DNA from: CAWCKS01 sp963796195
Lineage (GTDB): Bacteria > Pseudomonadota > Alphaproteobacteria > Rhizobiales > Xanthobacteraceae
Reading direction: 5' to 3'
NCBI GenBank assembly: GCA_963796195.1
Contig: CAWCKS010000003.1
Location: 496,001-560,000 of the forward strand
Length of the DNA: 64,000 nucleotides
The translations under genes and the position numbers were made by a program. Under the pieces are notes generated by a model. It was not told the DNA's origin. It was given only the letters and a program-made list of their open reading frames with translations, and searched no databases. Below, one piece after another: positions 10,047 through 17,676 of the stretch; the stretch's first letter is position 1, and the number at the start of each line of letters is the position of its first letter.

Positions 10047-10783
10047 GTGTCCACTGATGCATGGGCCGAGCTGCGCCACGCTACGCCGGCGCGGATCGGG
10101 TTGCCGCGGACCGGCGCGTCGATTGCGACAAGGCCGGCGCTCGAACTTCGGCTGGCCCATGCGCGCGCCCGCGACGCCGTCCACGACGCGCTGGATGTGG
10201 CGTTACTGGCCGCCGACCTCGAGGCGCTCGGACAGCCGGTGGTGCAGGTCGAGAGCCAGGCGACGGATCGGCAAACCTATCTCATGCGTCCCGATCTCGG
10301 CCGCGCGCTCGCACTCGGGTTCGGCCGCAACGCTCAGCCAGTACGCGCGCGGCTACGACGTCGCGTTCGTTGTCGCCGACGGTTTGTCGGCGAGCGCCGT
10401 CCAGCAGCACGCGGCTCCGGTGCTGCAGCGAGTTGTGACCTCCTTGCCGAAGACCTGGTGTATCGCCCCGCTTGTCATCGCCCGCTTCGGCCGCGTTGCC
10501 CTCGGCGACGCCATTGCCGAGGCGCTGCAAGCCGAGTGCGTCGCGGTCCTGATCGGCGAGCGCCCGGGCTTGAGCGCGCCCGACAGCATGGGCGCCTATC
10601 TGACGTATCGGCCGCGCGCAACGACGACTGATGCCGACCGCAACTGCATCTCGAACATCCGGCCCGCCGGTATCGGCTATGACGAGGCCGCGTTCAAGCT
10701 GACGCGGTTGCTAATGGCAATGCGCGTGCGAAGAATTGGGCGTTGCGCTAAAGGATGAGACCGAGCGGCCGGCGCTCGAATAG
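10047..10783 (+). CDS. eutC: Ethanolamine ammonia-lyase small subunit EutC (two frameshifts)
   Basis: EutC pairs with EutB and helps bind cobalamin. The N-terminal frame gives STDAWAELRHATPARIGLPR, LELRLAHARARDAVH and YLMRPDLGRAL. After one extra G at about 10318 the second frame gives ARGYDVAFVVADGLSA, IGERPGLSAPDSMGAYLTY and DRNCISNIRPAGIGYDEAA. Another extra base near 10715 moves the last part to a third frame, which ends in the family-typical VALKDETERPALE at 10783. I chose the GTG at 10047 because it matches the usual EutC N-terminus; a TTG at 9993 would be too close to its GGGGGAG. The gap from eutB is about 115 bp. Confidence 0.82.
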
Positions 10784-10848
10784 GTTTTGCACGCGAAACG
10801 CGCTAGAGAATCGAACCGTGCGTACCCAGCAGAATTGATGAGGCGACC

Positions 10849-11814
10849 ATGACTACTGCCGAGCCGATCTATGACGTTGCCCATCTCGGCCATGTCGAGT
10901 TGCTCACCAACAAGCCGGAGGCGAGCCTCGACTTTTTCACGCGCGTATTTGGTCTGACCGAAAGCGGCCGCGAAGGCGACAGCGTTTATCTGCGCGCCTA
11001 TGACGATTACGAATTCCATTCACTGAAGCTGACGGCGGCGAAAACCACCGGCTCGCGCCATGTCGCCTATCGCGCCGCGAGCCCGCAGGCGCTCGAGCGC
11101 CGCGTCAGGGCGCTGGAGCAGATCGGCTGCGGCATCGGCTGGCATGACGGTGATCTCGGCCACGGTCCCGCCTACCGTTTCCGCGACCCCGACGATCATG
11201 TGTTTGAGATCTACTACGAGACACGCCGCTATGAGCCGCCGCCGAGCGAGCGGCCGGCGCTAAAGAACCAGGCGCAAAAATTTCTGGCGCGCGGCGTCGC
11301 GACCCGGCGGCTCGATCACGTCAACCTGCTCGCGGCCGATCTCGGGGCGATCCGCGACTTCATGCCGAGGGCGCTCGGCAGCCGGATTACCGAGCAGATC
11401 GTGCTCGACAATGGCGCCGTCGGCGGCTGCTGGTTCACGATCAACAACAAGAGCTATGACATCGCCTACGCGCGCGACAACACCGGTGGCCACGGGCGCT
11501 TTCATCACGTCACCTACGCGGTCGACCAGCGCGAGCACATCCTGCAGGCCGCCGACATCTTCCTCGAGAACGGGGTCTTCATCGAGACCGGGCCGCACAA
11601 GCACGCGATCCAGCAGACCTTCTTCATCTACGTTTGGGAGCCGGCCGGCAACCGGATCGAGCTTGCCAATGCCGGCGCGCGCCTGATCCTGGCGCCGGAC
11701 TGGCAGACCGTGACCTGGACCGAGACCGAGCGCAAGAAAGGCCAGGCCTGGGGCCTGAAGACGGTCGAAAGCTTCTACACCCACGGTACGCCGCCGGTGG
11801 GCGAGGCAGGGTGA
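10849..11814 (+). CDS. Two-domain VOC extradiol dioxygenase-like protein
   Basis: The 321-aa product has two glyoxalase/bleomycin-resistance fold modules: AHLGHVELLTNKPEASLDFF at the N-terminus and RRLDHVNLLAADLGAIRDF from about residue 153. Candidate Fe(II) ligands are His157 (LDHVN), a His in GRFHHVTYAVD (about 219) and Glu in NRIELAN (about 269), the usual two-His/one-carboxylate set of type I extradiol dioxygenases. A catechol-like substrate is likely but not proven. It lies 65 bp after eutC in the same direction and is closed by a strong hairpin terminator at 11826, so it may be the last gene of the transcript. Confidence 0.82.
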   Translation: MTTAEPIYDVAHLGHVELLTNKPEASLDFFTRVFGLTESGREGDSVYLRAYDDYEFHSLKLTAAKTTGSRHVAYRAASPQALERRVRALEQIGCGIGWHDGDLGHGPAYRFRDPDDHVFEIYYETRRYEPPPSERPALKNQAQKFLARGVATRRLDHVNLLAADLGAIRDFMPRALGSRITEQIVLDNGAVGGCWFTINNKSYDIAYARDNTGGHGRFHHVTYAVDQREHILQAADIFLENGVFIETGPHKHAIQQTFFIYVWEPAGNRIELANAGARLILAPDWQTVTWTETERKKGQAWGLKTVESFYTHGTPPVGEAG

Positions 11815-11825
11815 GCTGAAAAAGG

Positions 11826-11857
11826 CCCCGGTCGCGATGGGGGCGCGACCGGGGTTT
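11826..11857 (+). terminator. Rho-independent terminator after the VOC gene
   Basis: A perfect 11-bp stem, CCCCGGTCGCG (11826-11836) with CGCGACCGGGG (11844-11854), has a 7-nt loop and is followed by TTT. It starts 12 nt after the VOC stop. A second, weaker GCGAGG/CCTCGC hairpin lies about 20 nt further on. Confidence 0.8.
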
Positions 11858-12050
11858 GAGGGGATAGGATGTCAAATGCGAGGAGGGACCCTCGCAAGTT
11901 CGAGTTGAGCACGCCTTCGCAACAGCCAGCGTGACCGGCATGTTTCGGCGGCGTCGAAATTGCGTCAGCGCGAGATGTTGCTGCTGCAACGTCTCTGTCA
12001 CATGCCGAAATTACGCTTTCCCTTCCGCCGTGCGTGGGTGGGGGATCGCG

Positions 12051-12896
12051 ATGCTGACCGTTCCGGAACTGGCGGCCGACGCGCTGGGCGATTTTATCGG
12101 CGCGTACATGCGTCGCCGGTTCGGATCGTCGCAAACGCATCTGGTTGAGATGGTGCCGTCGATCGCGCGCATCGCCATCGAATGCATCGGCAACAGCGAC
12201 GCGCTCTATCACAATGTCGAGCACACGCTGCTGGTGACGCTGGCCGGCCACGATATCCTGCGCGGTCGCGCCTTGCACACCCACATGCCGGCGGAAGACT
12301 ATGCCCACGTCATCATTGCGTGTCTGACCCACGACATCGGTTACGTGCGCGGCTTGTTCAGGGACGACGACGCCGACGGCTTTGTCGTCGACTCGAGCGG
12401 GCACAAGGTTTCGTTGCCGCGCGGTTCGTCCGACGCAGCGCTGCTGCCGTATCACGTCGATCGCTCAAAACTTTATGTGATGGAGCGCATCGAAGGGGTC
12501 GCGATGCTCGACCAGCGACGCATTGCCCGCGCCGTGGAAGGCACGCGGTTTCCGGCGACCGTGCCGAGCGAAGACGAGGAGTGCGACGAAGAGGCCTCAA
12601 TCCTGCGCGCGGCGGACCTGATCGGCCAGCTCGGCGACCCCCACTACATCCGCAAGGCCAACGCGCTCTGGCACGAATTCGAGGAAGCGGGACTCAACCG
12701 CCAGCTCGGCAATGGCTCGCCGGCCGACATCGTGAACCGCTACCCACAGTTCTACTGGAACAGCGTCGCGCCGCACGTCCAGACCGCGATCCGTTATCTC
12801 AACGTGACGTCGAGCGGGCGGCAGTGGATCGCCAATCTCTACAGCAACGTATTTCGCGCCGAGCGCGACATCTCGCTGTCGGGACCGCAGAAGTAG
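12051..12896 (+). CDS. HD-domain phosphohydrolase
   Basis: A 281-aa protein with the HD metal-dependent phosphohydrolase fold. Metal ligands visible are His54 and His58 in YHNVEHT and the His94-Asp95 pair in CLTHDIGYVRG; a later Asp sits in RAADLIGQLGD. I take the ATG at 12051 (MLTVPELAAD), with a GGGGGA element upstream, rather than 11931, whose leader is Cys/Arg-rich and unconvincing. The family hydrolyses nucleotide or cyclic nucleotide phosphates; the exact substrate is unknown. It converges with the Crp/Fnr gene, with about 28 bp between the stops. Confidence 0.8.
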   Translation: MLTVPELAADALGDFIGAYMRRRFGSSQTHLVEMVPSIARIAIECIGNSDALYHNVEHTLLVTLAGHDILRGRALHTHMPAEDYAHVIIACLTHDIGYVRGLFRDDDADGFVVDSSGHKVSLPRGSSDAALLPYHVDRSKLYVMERIEGVAMLDQRRIARAVEGTRFPATVPSEDEECDEEASILRAADLIGQLGDPHYIRKANALWHEFEEAGLNRQLGNGSPADIVNRYPQFYWNSVAPHVQTAIRYLNVTSSGRQWIANLYSNVFRAERDISLSGPQK

Positions 12897-12924
12897 CGCC
12901 CTCCCGCTTCGTTCCGCAAGCCGC

Positions 12925-13745
12925 TCACGCACACGGCAAGCGTGCCCAACCAGGCGTGCGCGACCGCAAGCTCACCATGACCGGCAGGCACGAGCAGGCA
13001 CGCGCGCGCAAGCCAGCGGCGTCGGAAATTTTCACCGCGCCGCGCCGGGTTATCACAAGGCCGCGGCCTTCGAGACCGGCGAGCACGTCGGTCACGCTCG
13101 GGCGCCGGGCGCCCAAGGCGATCGACAATGATTCATGCGTTACCGGAACAGACCGCCAGCGAATTGCTCGTTCGCCAGCAATAGCCACTTGGCGAGGCGC
13201 TGCTCGAGTGCATGACTGGTGTTGCACAACAGGTTCTGCGCGCTCTGCCGCATCAGGCTCTGCGAGAAACGCGCAAAGTGCCGAAGCAACGCGGGCCGCT
13301 GTTCGATCGCTTCGCGGAAAGCTCCGACCCTTATGCGCATGGCAACCGTGTTTGGCGCCTGCACTATGGCACGGTAGATCGCCCTTGAGGCGTCGAAAAT
13401 CACTTCGATGCCGACCATTCCATTCGCGTCGATCATCGCGATCTCGACCGGCGGGTCGGTCGCACTGCGGGCCAGCAGCGAGACGATCCCCTGCTCCAGG
13501 AAATAGACGAATTCGATCGGTGCATCGACTTGCTGAACCAGATTGCCGCACTCAAACGTCACCCGTTCGAGCGCCGGACGAAGCAGCGCGAATTCGTCAA
13601 CGCTCATCGGGTCCAAGATCTGATTTCTGACCGTCTGGAGGTTGACGCTTTGCGCGCTGCGCTCGCTCGTTCGCGTTCGCCAAAGTCCCGCCAGCGCCAA
13701 GCGATGTGGTGTGGTCGGCCTGCTTTGCTGCCGGTCTCTGATCAT
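12925..13745 (-). CDS. Crp/Fnr-family transcriptional regulator (frameshifted)
   Basis: The N-terminal frame encodes a cyclic-nucleotide-binding-like beta barrel (VTFECGNLVQQVD, FVYFLEQGIVSLLA, VEIAMIDANGMVGIEVIF) and the dimerisation helix (RFSQSLMRQSAQNLLCNTSHALEQRLAKWLL). It stops early at 13140. The next frame continues at once with the winged-helix domain (VPVTHESLSIALGARRPSVT, LEGRGLVITRRGAVKI). Adding one C at about 13145 joins them as GGLFPVTHESL. No N-terminal Fe-S cysteine cluster of the Fnr type is seen. This CooA/Fnr-like gene follows pstB by 14 bp on the same strand, so the two should be one operon, and Fnr/FixK-type boxes lie in the region before it. Confidence 0.8.
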
Positions 13746-13759
13746 TGCGCCTCCGCCCG

Positions 13760-14578
13760 TTAGCCGAAGCGACCTGTAATGTAATCCTGCGCGCGCCGGC
13801 TGCGCGGCGCGGTGAACATCTTGTGCGTCTTGTCAAATTCCATCATCTCGCCGAGGTACATGAATGCAGTGAAGTCCGACACGCGAGCGGCCTGTTGCAT
13901 GTTGTGGGTCACGATGGTGATCGTGTATTCGGTTTTCAGCTCGTCGATCAGTTCTTCGATCCTGGCCGTCGAGATCGGATCGAGTGCCGAGCATGGCTCG
14001 TCGAACAAGATCACCTCCGGATTCACTGCCACGGTGCGGGCGATGCACAGACGTTGCTGCTGGCCGCCCGAGAGACTGAGGCCGCTGGCGCGGAGGTTGT
14101 CCTTGACCTCGTCCCAGAGCGCGGCGCGGCGCAAGGCGAATTCAACCCGCCCATCGAGCTCGGAACGCCGCAGGCGCTGGTAGAGGCGAATTCCAAAGGC
14201 GATGTTCTCGTAAATTGACATGGGAAACGGCGTCGGCGTTTGAAATACCATCCCGATCCGGGACCGCAGCAAACTGATATCGATATTCGGAGACAGGATG
14301 TTCTCGCCGTCGAGGAGGACCTCGCCCGTGGCACGCTGGCCGGGATAAAGATCGTACATCCGATTGAGAACGCGCAGCAGAGTCGACTTCCCGCAGCCGG
14401 ACGGTCCTATGATCGCCGTCGCATTTTTTGCGTAGAGAGGAAGGTTGACGTTCTTGAGCGCATGCGACTTGTTGTAGAAGAAACCGAGATTGCGGATCAC
14501 GATTTTCTCGGACAACGACTCCTTGTCGCGCGCGTCATGTGCGGGATCATCGCCGGCGGAGGGATTGGTCATTGCCAT
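13760..14578 (-). CDS. pstB: Phosphate ABC transporter ATPase PstB (orphan copy)
   Basis: A 272-aa ABC ATPase with Walker A GPSGCGKST (58-66), Q-loop GMVFQTPTPFP (about 109-119), signature LSLSGGQQQR (167-176) and Walker B VILFDEP (189-195). The GPSGCGKSTLLR, PTPFPMSIYENIAFG and DEPCSALDPI blocks mark PstB rather than other ATPases. The usual partners pstS, pstC, pstA, phoU and phoB are absent from the window. Instead it stands alone upstream of a Crp/Fnr gene and divergent from the PHA synthase operon. It may serve Pst permease encoded elsewhere or be a specialised copy for low-oxygen phosphate uptake. Confidence 0.9.
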   Translation of the reverse strand: MAMTNPSAGDDPAHDARDKESLSEKIVIRNLGFFYNKSHALKNVNLPLYAKNATAIIGPSGCGKSTLLRVLNRMYDLYPGQRATGEVLLDGENILSPNIDISLLRSRIGMVFQTPTPFPMSIYENIAFGIRLYQRLRRSELDGRVEFALRRAALWDEVKDNLRASGLSLSGGQQQRLCIARTVAVNPEVILFDEPCSALDPISTARIEELIDELKTEYTITIVTHNMQQAARVSDFTAFMYLGEMMEFDKTHKMFTAPRSRRAQDYITGRFG

Positions 14579-14725
14579 GCTTCATGTCCGATCTCGGTCG
14601 ATGCCGCGTTTGTTGCTCCGATAGCGCCTGACATGGCGTGCAGGAGGCGCGATCGGCATTGTCCGTCGCAACCTCAATGCCCTTAAGCCGTGAAGTGAAG
14701 CTAACGCGCCGGAGCAGAAATCGCG

Positions 14726-14739
14726 TTGCGTTCGATCAA
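14726..14739. promoter_or_regulatory. Fnr/FixK-type box, pstB-proximal
   Basis: TTGCGTTCGATCAA fits TTG(A/C)-N6-(T/G)CAA. Its centre is about 155 bp before the pstB ATG. Activation from -40.5 would place the pstB-crp transcript start near 14692. Confidence 0.5.
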
Positions 14740-14842
14740 GGCTGTCACGGCGCCGTCATTGAATGCTGAGTACGCAATCCTTCCTGAAGCAGGATCGGCC
14801 CGATCAATTGCACTGCGCGTTAATGACGATGATGTGACACCA

Positions 14843-14856
14843 TTGATCAGTCGCAA
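14843..14856. promoter_or_regulatory. Fnr/FixK-type box, PHA operon-proximal
   Basis: TTGATCAGTCGCAA matches the FixK2-type consensus at every fixed position. The centre is about 69 bp before the ATG of the small gene at 14919, which suits a class II activator site with transcription starting near 14890. Confidence 0.65.
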
Positions 14857-14918
14857 CGCGACTCTTCGTTCCTTGTGTCAACTGGGACCAAAGTAATGAG
14901 CATTCGCGGGGAGAAAAA

Positions 14919-15131
14919 ATGATCGATGATGATCGCCCGGCTATCACAGCGCGTCAGGCTTACGATGGAGACTACTGGAAGCAACGCGCCGAGAGAGCAC
15001 GTCGCATGGCGCGCAGCTATGATCAGCAGCACATCAGAGATCATTTCATCAAGATAGCTGTCGGCTACGATCAGCTCGCGGAGCGCGCCTACAAGATTCA
15101 AAGCGAGATCGAAAAGGAATTGGCCGAATGA
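14919..15131 (+). CDS. Small conserved hypothetical protein
   Basis: A 70-aa charged helical protein. The segment YWKQRAERARRMARSYDQQH followed by KIAVGYDQLAERAYKI resembles the short proteins of unknown role that are common in Bradyrhizobium, with a repeated YD..A..RA pattern suggesting a coiled helix pair. GGGGAG lies 6 nt before the ATG. Its last codons overlap the start of the PHA synthase gene (ATGA), so the two are co-translated. A role with the synthase or with granules is a guess from position only. Confidence 0.75.
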   Translation: MIDDDRPAITARQAYDGDYWKQRAERARRMARSYDQQHIRDHFIKIAVGYDQLAERAYKIQSEIEKELAE

Positions 15132-16956
15132 ACGAACCGCAGGTATCTTTCATCGGGACTGAAACAATTCCAGATTTGCCAGCTGTCCTGCGTCCTTCCG
15201 TGCCGGTTCAGCCGAGGCCGCGTCCCCCCTCGCCGTCAACCGCGATCAACCTGCCGTCGTTCGATACCGTCGATCGAGTCGGCCGCAGCATGATCGCGCG
15301 GTTCACGGGTGGTGTTTCGCCACACGCGGAAGCCGCTGCCTGGTTCGACTGGCTGTCGCATTTTTCGCGCGCTCCCGGTCGGCAGCTCGAACTCCTGGCG
15401 CTAGGCGCCATCCTGGGCGCGCGGCTGGCCGCCTCGGTCGGCGGCAACCCGGTGGCCCCGCTTCACCCTGAGCCGACCGACCATCGTTTCGAGAACCCGG
15501 CCTGGCAGAGGGTTCCGTTCCTCTGGTGGCAGCAGGCATTCCTCGCGCACGAGGAGTGGTGGCGCAGCGCCACGCGACAACTGCGCGGAATGAGGGCCAG
15601 GGACGCCGAACGGGTCAGCTTCATGGTGCGTCAAGCGCTCGACGCGTTCTCACCCTCGAACGTCGCGTGGCTGAATCCGGTGGTCATCGAACGCACGCAT
15701 AAGGAAGCCGGCGCGAATCTGCGCGCGGAGCAAACAACCTGATCGAAGACTGGACGCGCGCCGTCACGATGGTGCCCCCGGAGCCGAACGAAAAATTTCG
15801 GGTCGGGGAGACCGTCGCGGCGACGCCCGGTCAGGTTATTTTCCGCAATGAGCTGATGGAATTGATCCAGTACAGCCCCACCACACCCGATGTCCTGGCG
15901 GAGCCGGTGCTGATCGTGCCGGCCTGGATCATGAAATATTACGTGCTGGACCTCTCGGCGCAGCGTTCGCTGGTGCGCTACCTGGTCGATCAAGGCATCA
16001 CGGTGTTCATGATTTCCTGGCACAATCCGACGCCTGCGGATCGGGACGTTACGCTCGACGACTACCGCACCGAAGGCGTCATGGCCGCGCTCGCGGCCGT
16101 CAACGCGGTCGTGCCCGGCCGCAAGGTCCACGCCTGCGGTTACTGCCTCGGCGGCACGCTGCTGGCGATTGCCGCAGCCACCATGGCACGAGACGACGAC
16201 GATCGGCTCAAGACGATCACACTGCTCGCGGCTCAAACCGACTTCAGCGAGGCCGGTGAACTGATGCTGTTCATGGACGACAGCCAGGTCGCCTTTCTCG
16301 AAGACATGATGTGGGACCAGGGCGTGTTCGATTCGTCGCAGATGAGCGCCGCATTTCGTTCGTTGCGCAGCGCAGACCTGGTGTGGTCGAACATGACGCG
16401 AAGCTATTTGCTGGGTGAACGCGAGCCGACGAACGATCTCATGGCGTGGAATGCGGATTCAACCCGCTTGCCCTATCTCATGCATTCGCAATACCTGCGC
16501 GGCCTGTTTCTGGAGAACCGGCTCACCGCCGGTCGTTTTGCCGTCGAGGGCCACGTTATTGCGCTGAAAGATATACGCGTGCCTATGTTTGTCGTGGGCA
16601 CCGAGACCGATCACATTGCACCCTGGCAGTCGGTCTACAAGGTTCATCTCTTCACCGATAACGAATTGACCTTCCTGCTGACCAATGGCGGTCACAACAA
16701 CGGCATCGTTTCCGAGCCGGGTCACGCGGGCCGACACTACAAGATCGCGCGGCGTGAGGGAGGCGATCGCTACATGGACGCCGCGACGTGGCGTTCGCGC
16801 GCGACACGCAGGGATGGGTCCTGGTGGCCGGCGTGGAAATCCTGGCTGATTGCCCAAAGCGAGCCGCTCCGCATCGCGCCGCCGGCCATTGGGGCGCCCG
16901 CACATGGTATCAATCCACTTTGTCCGGCACCCGGCACATTTGTTCTCGAGCGCTAG
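15128..16956 (+). CDS. phaC: Polyhydroxyalkanoate synthase PhaC (frameshifted)
   Basis: The joined protein of about 609 aa has the usual size of a class I PHA synthase, which polymerises (R)-3-hydroxyacyl-CoA. The first frame carries the N-terminal domain (FLWWQQAFLAHEEWW, DAFSPSNVAWLNPVV). The second carries the alpha/beta hydrolase core: PAWIMKYYVLDLS, the lipase-like box GYCLGG with the nucleophile Cys near 340, Asp in TETDHIAPW and His in NGGHNNGIV. One missing base at about 15728 separates them; restoring it gives GANNLIEDWTRAV. It overlaps the small gene before it and has an Fnr/FixK-type box upstream of the pair. Confidence 0.88.
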
Positions 16957-17122
16957 CGGAGGCACGGTGGGCGAACCCAGAAAGGCGCGCTTCCGACCCC
17001 GCTCAGCTATGGGTTTCGATTCCGTTCGATATCTGTTTGTCTGGAATACTGCTTCCTTCCGACCTTTCCACGAATTCCTCTCTTGATTTGAGGGGTGGGC
17101 CGCCTTTTGCTGGAATTAAACT

Positions 17123-17325
17123 ATGCCAGAGGCAACTCCGTTCAAGTGCCCCAACTGCGAAGCGCAATCACGGTGGTGCGCATCGACGCGCCATCCACAG
17201 GTGACAGCGAATTGCTGTGCGTAAGCTGCGGTGGACCGCTTCAGGCTCGTGACGGGATTTACGCGCTCAAGTATTTTCGGATCGACGCCAAGCGTCGAAG
17301 GACATCACGCGGACGGGTAAATTGA
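17123..17325 (+). CDS. Small zinc-ribbon protein (frameshifted)
   Basis: The ATG at 17123 opens MPEATPFKCPNCEAQ; a one-base loss at about 17168 moves the rest to the next frame, which reads TVVRIDAPSTGDSELLCVSCGGPLQARDG and ends YFRIDAKRRRTSRGRVN. Together they give about 67 residues with two CxxC knuckles (CPNC and CVSC), a treble-clef or ribbon zinc site found in short Bradyrhizobium proteins. Nucleic-acid binding is possible from the basic tail. A hairpin terminator overlaps the stop. Confidence 0.6.
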
Positions 17326-17347
17326 GGCCGCCTCAGCTGGCGGCCTC
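17324..17347 (+). terminator. Hairpin terminator after the zinc-ribbon gene
   Basis: GAGGCCGCC (17324-17332) pairs perfectly with GGCGGCCTC (17339-17347) around TCAGCT, followed by TTCCTTC. The stem begins inside the stop codon. Confidence 0.7.
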
Positions 17348-17676
17348 TTCCTTCGTGTGCTGCTTGTGCCAGTGGCAGCTGCGTCCGCAGGATCGATCCC
17401 CAAATCCGCGCCGCTACCTCATCGAGCTGCAGCGACAGTCACACCCTTATCTTTGAAAGTCGGTAGGGGGTTGCAGCGCTTTCCGACCGAATGTGTGTCG
17501 GTTCGCACGAGCGGCCTTATTCGCATCCTCGCCGAGACTATGTCTCTTGGTGAGCAGTCCCTGCGAATTCAGGACTGCTTCGATGGCCCAATCATTGTGA
17601 CGGTTGCGTGACTGATCTGCCTCAATGAGGCGCGCCGATCGAGCGTCTATTCGGTGATCGAACAACGAGGCGTCCA
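17348..17676. other. Leader region before the dikinase/CYTH-CHAD operon
   Basis: About 330 bp without a convincing gene; short frames here lack ribosome sites and homology-like content. It holds an inverted repeat, AGCAGTCC (17553-17560) with GGACTGCT (17572-17579), and an Fnr-like site at 17612. The inverted repeat could end a small RNA or be an operator; neither is shown. Confidence 0.45.
17612..17625. promoter_or_regulatory. Fnr-like box before the 642-aa gene
   Basis: CTGATCTGCCTCAA differs from TTGA-N6-TCAA at one base. Its centre is about 58 bp before the ATG at 17677. The wider string CTGATCTnnCTCAAT recurs before the second CHAD gene (52345). Confidence 0.45.

Larger units (their letters stand above)
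14579..14918. other. Divergent control region between pstB-crp and the PHA synthase operon
   Basis: About 340 bp without a gene. It separates two outward-facing operons and contains two sites that match the TTG(A/C)-N6-(T/G)CAA pattern of Fnr/FixK-family boxes. No RNA gene or repeat is recognisable. A short AUG-initiated frame at 14896 runs only eight codons. Confidence 0.6.

Noticed and set aside
16957..17122. Additional gene between phaC and the zinc-ribbon protein
   Set aside because: Short frames here have no ribosome site, motif or conserved-looking sequence.
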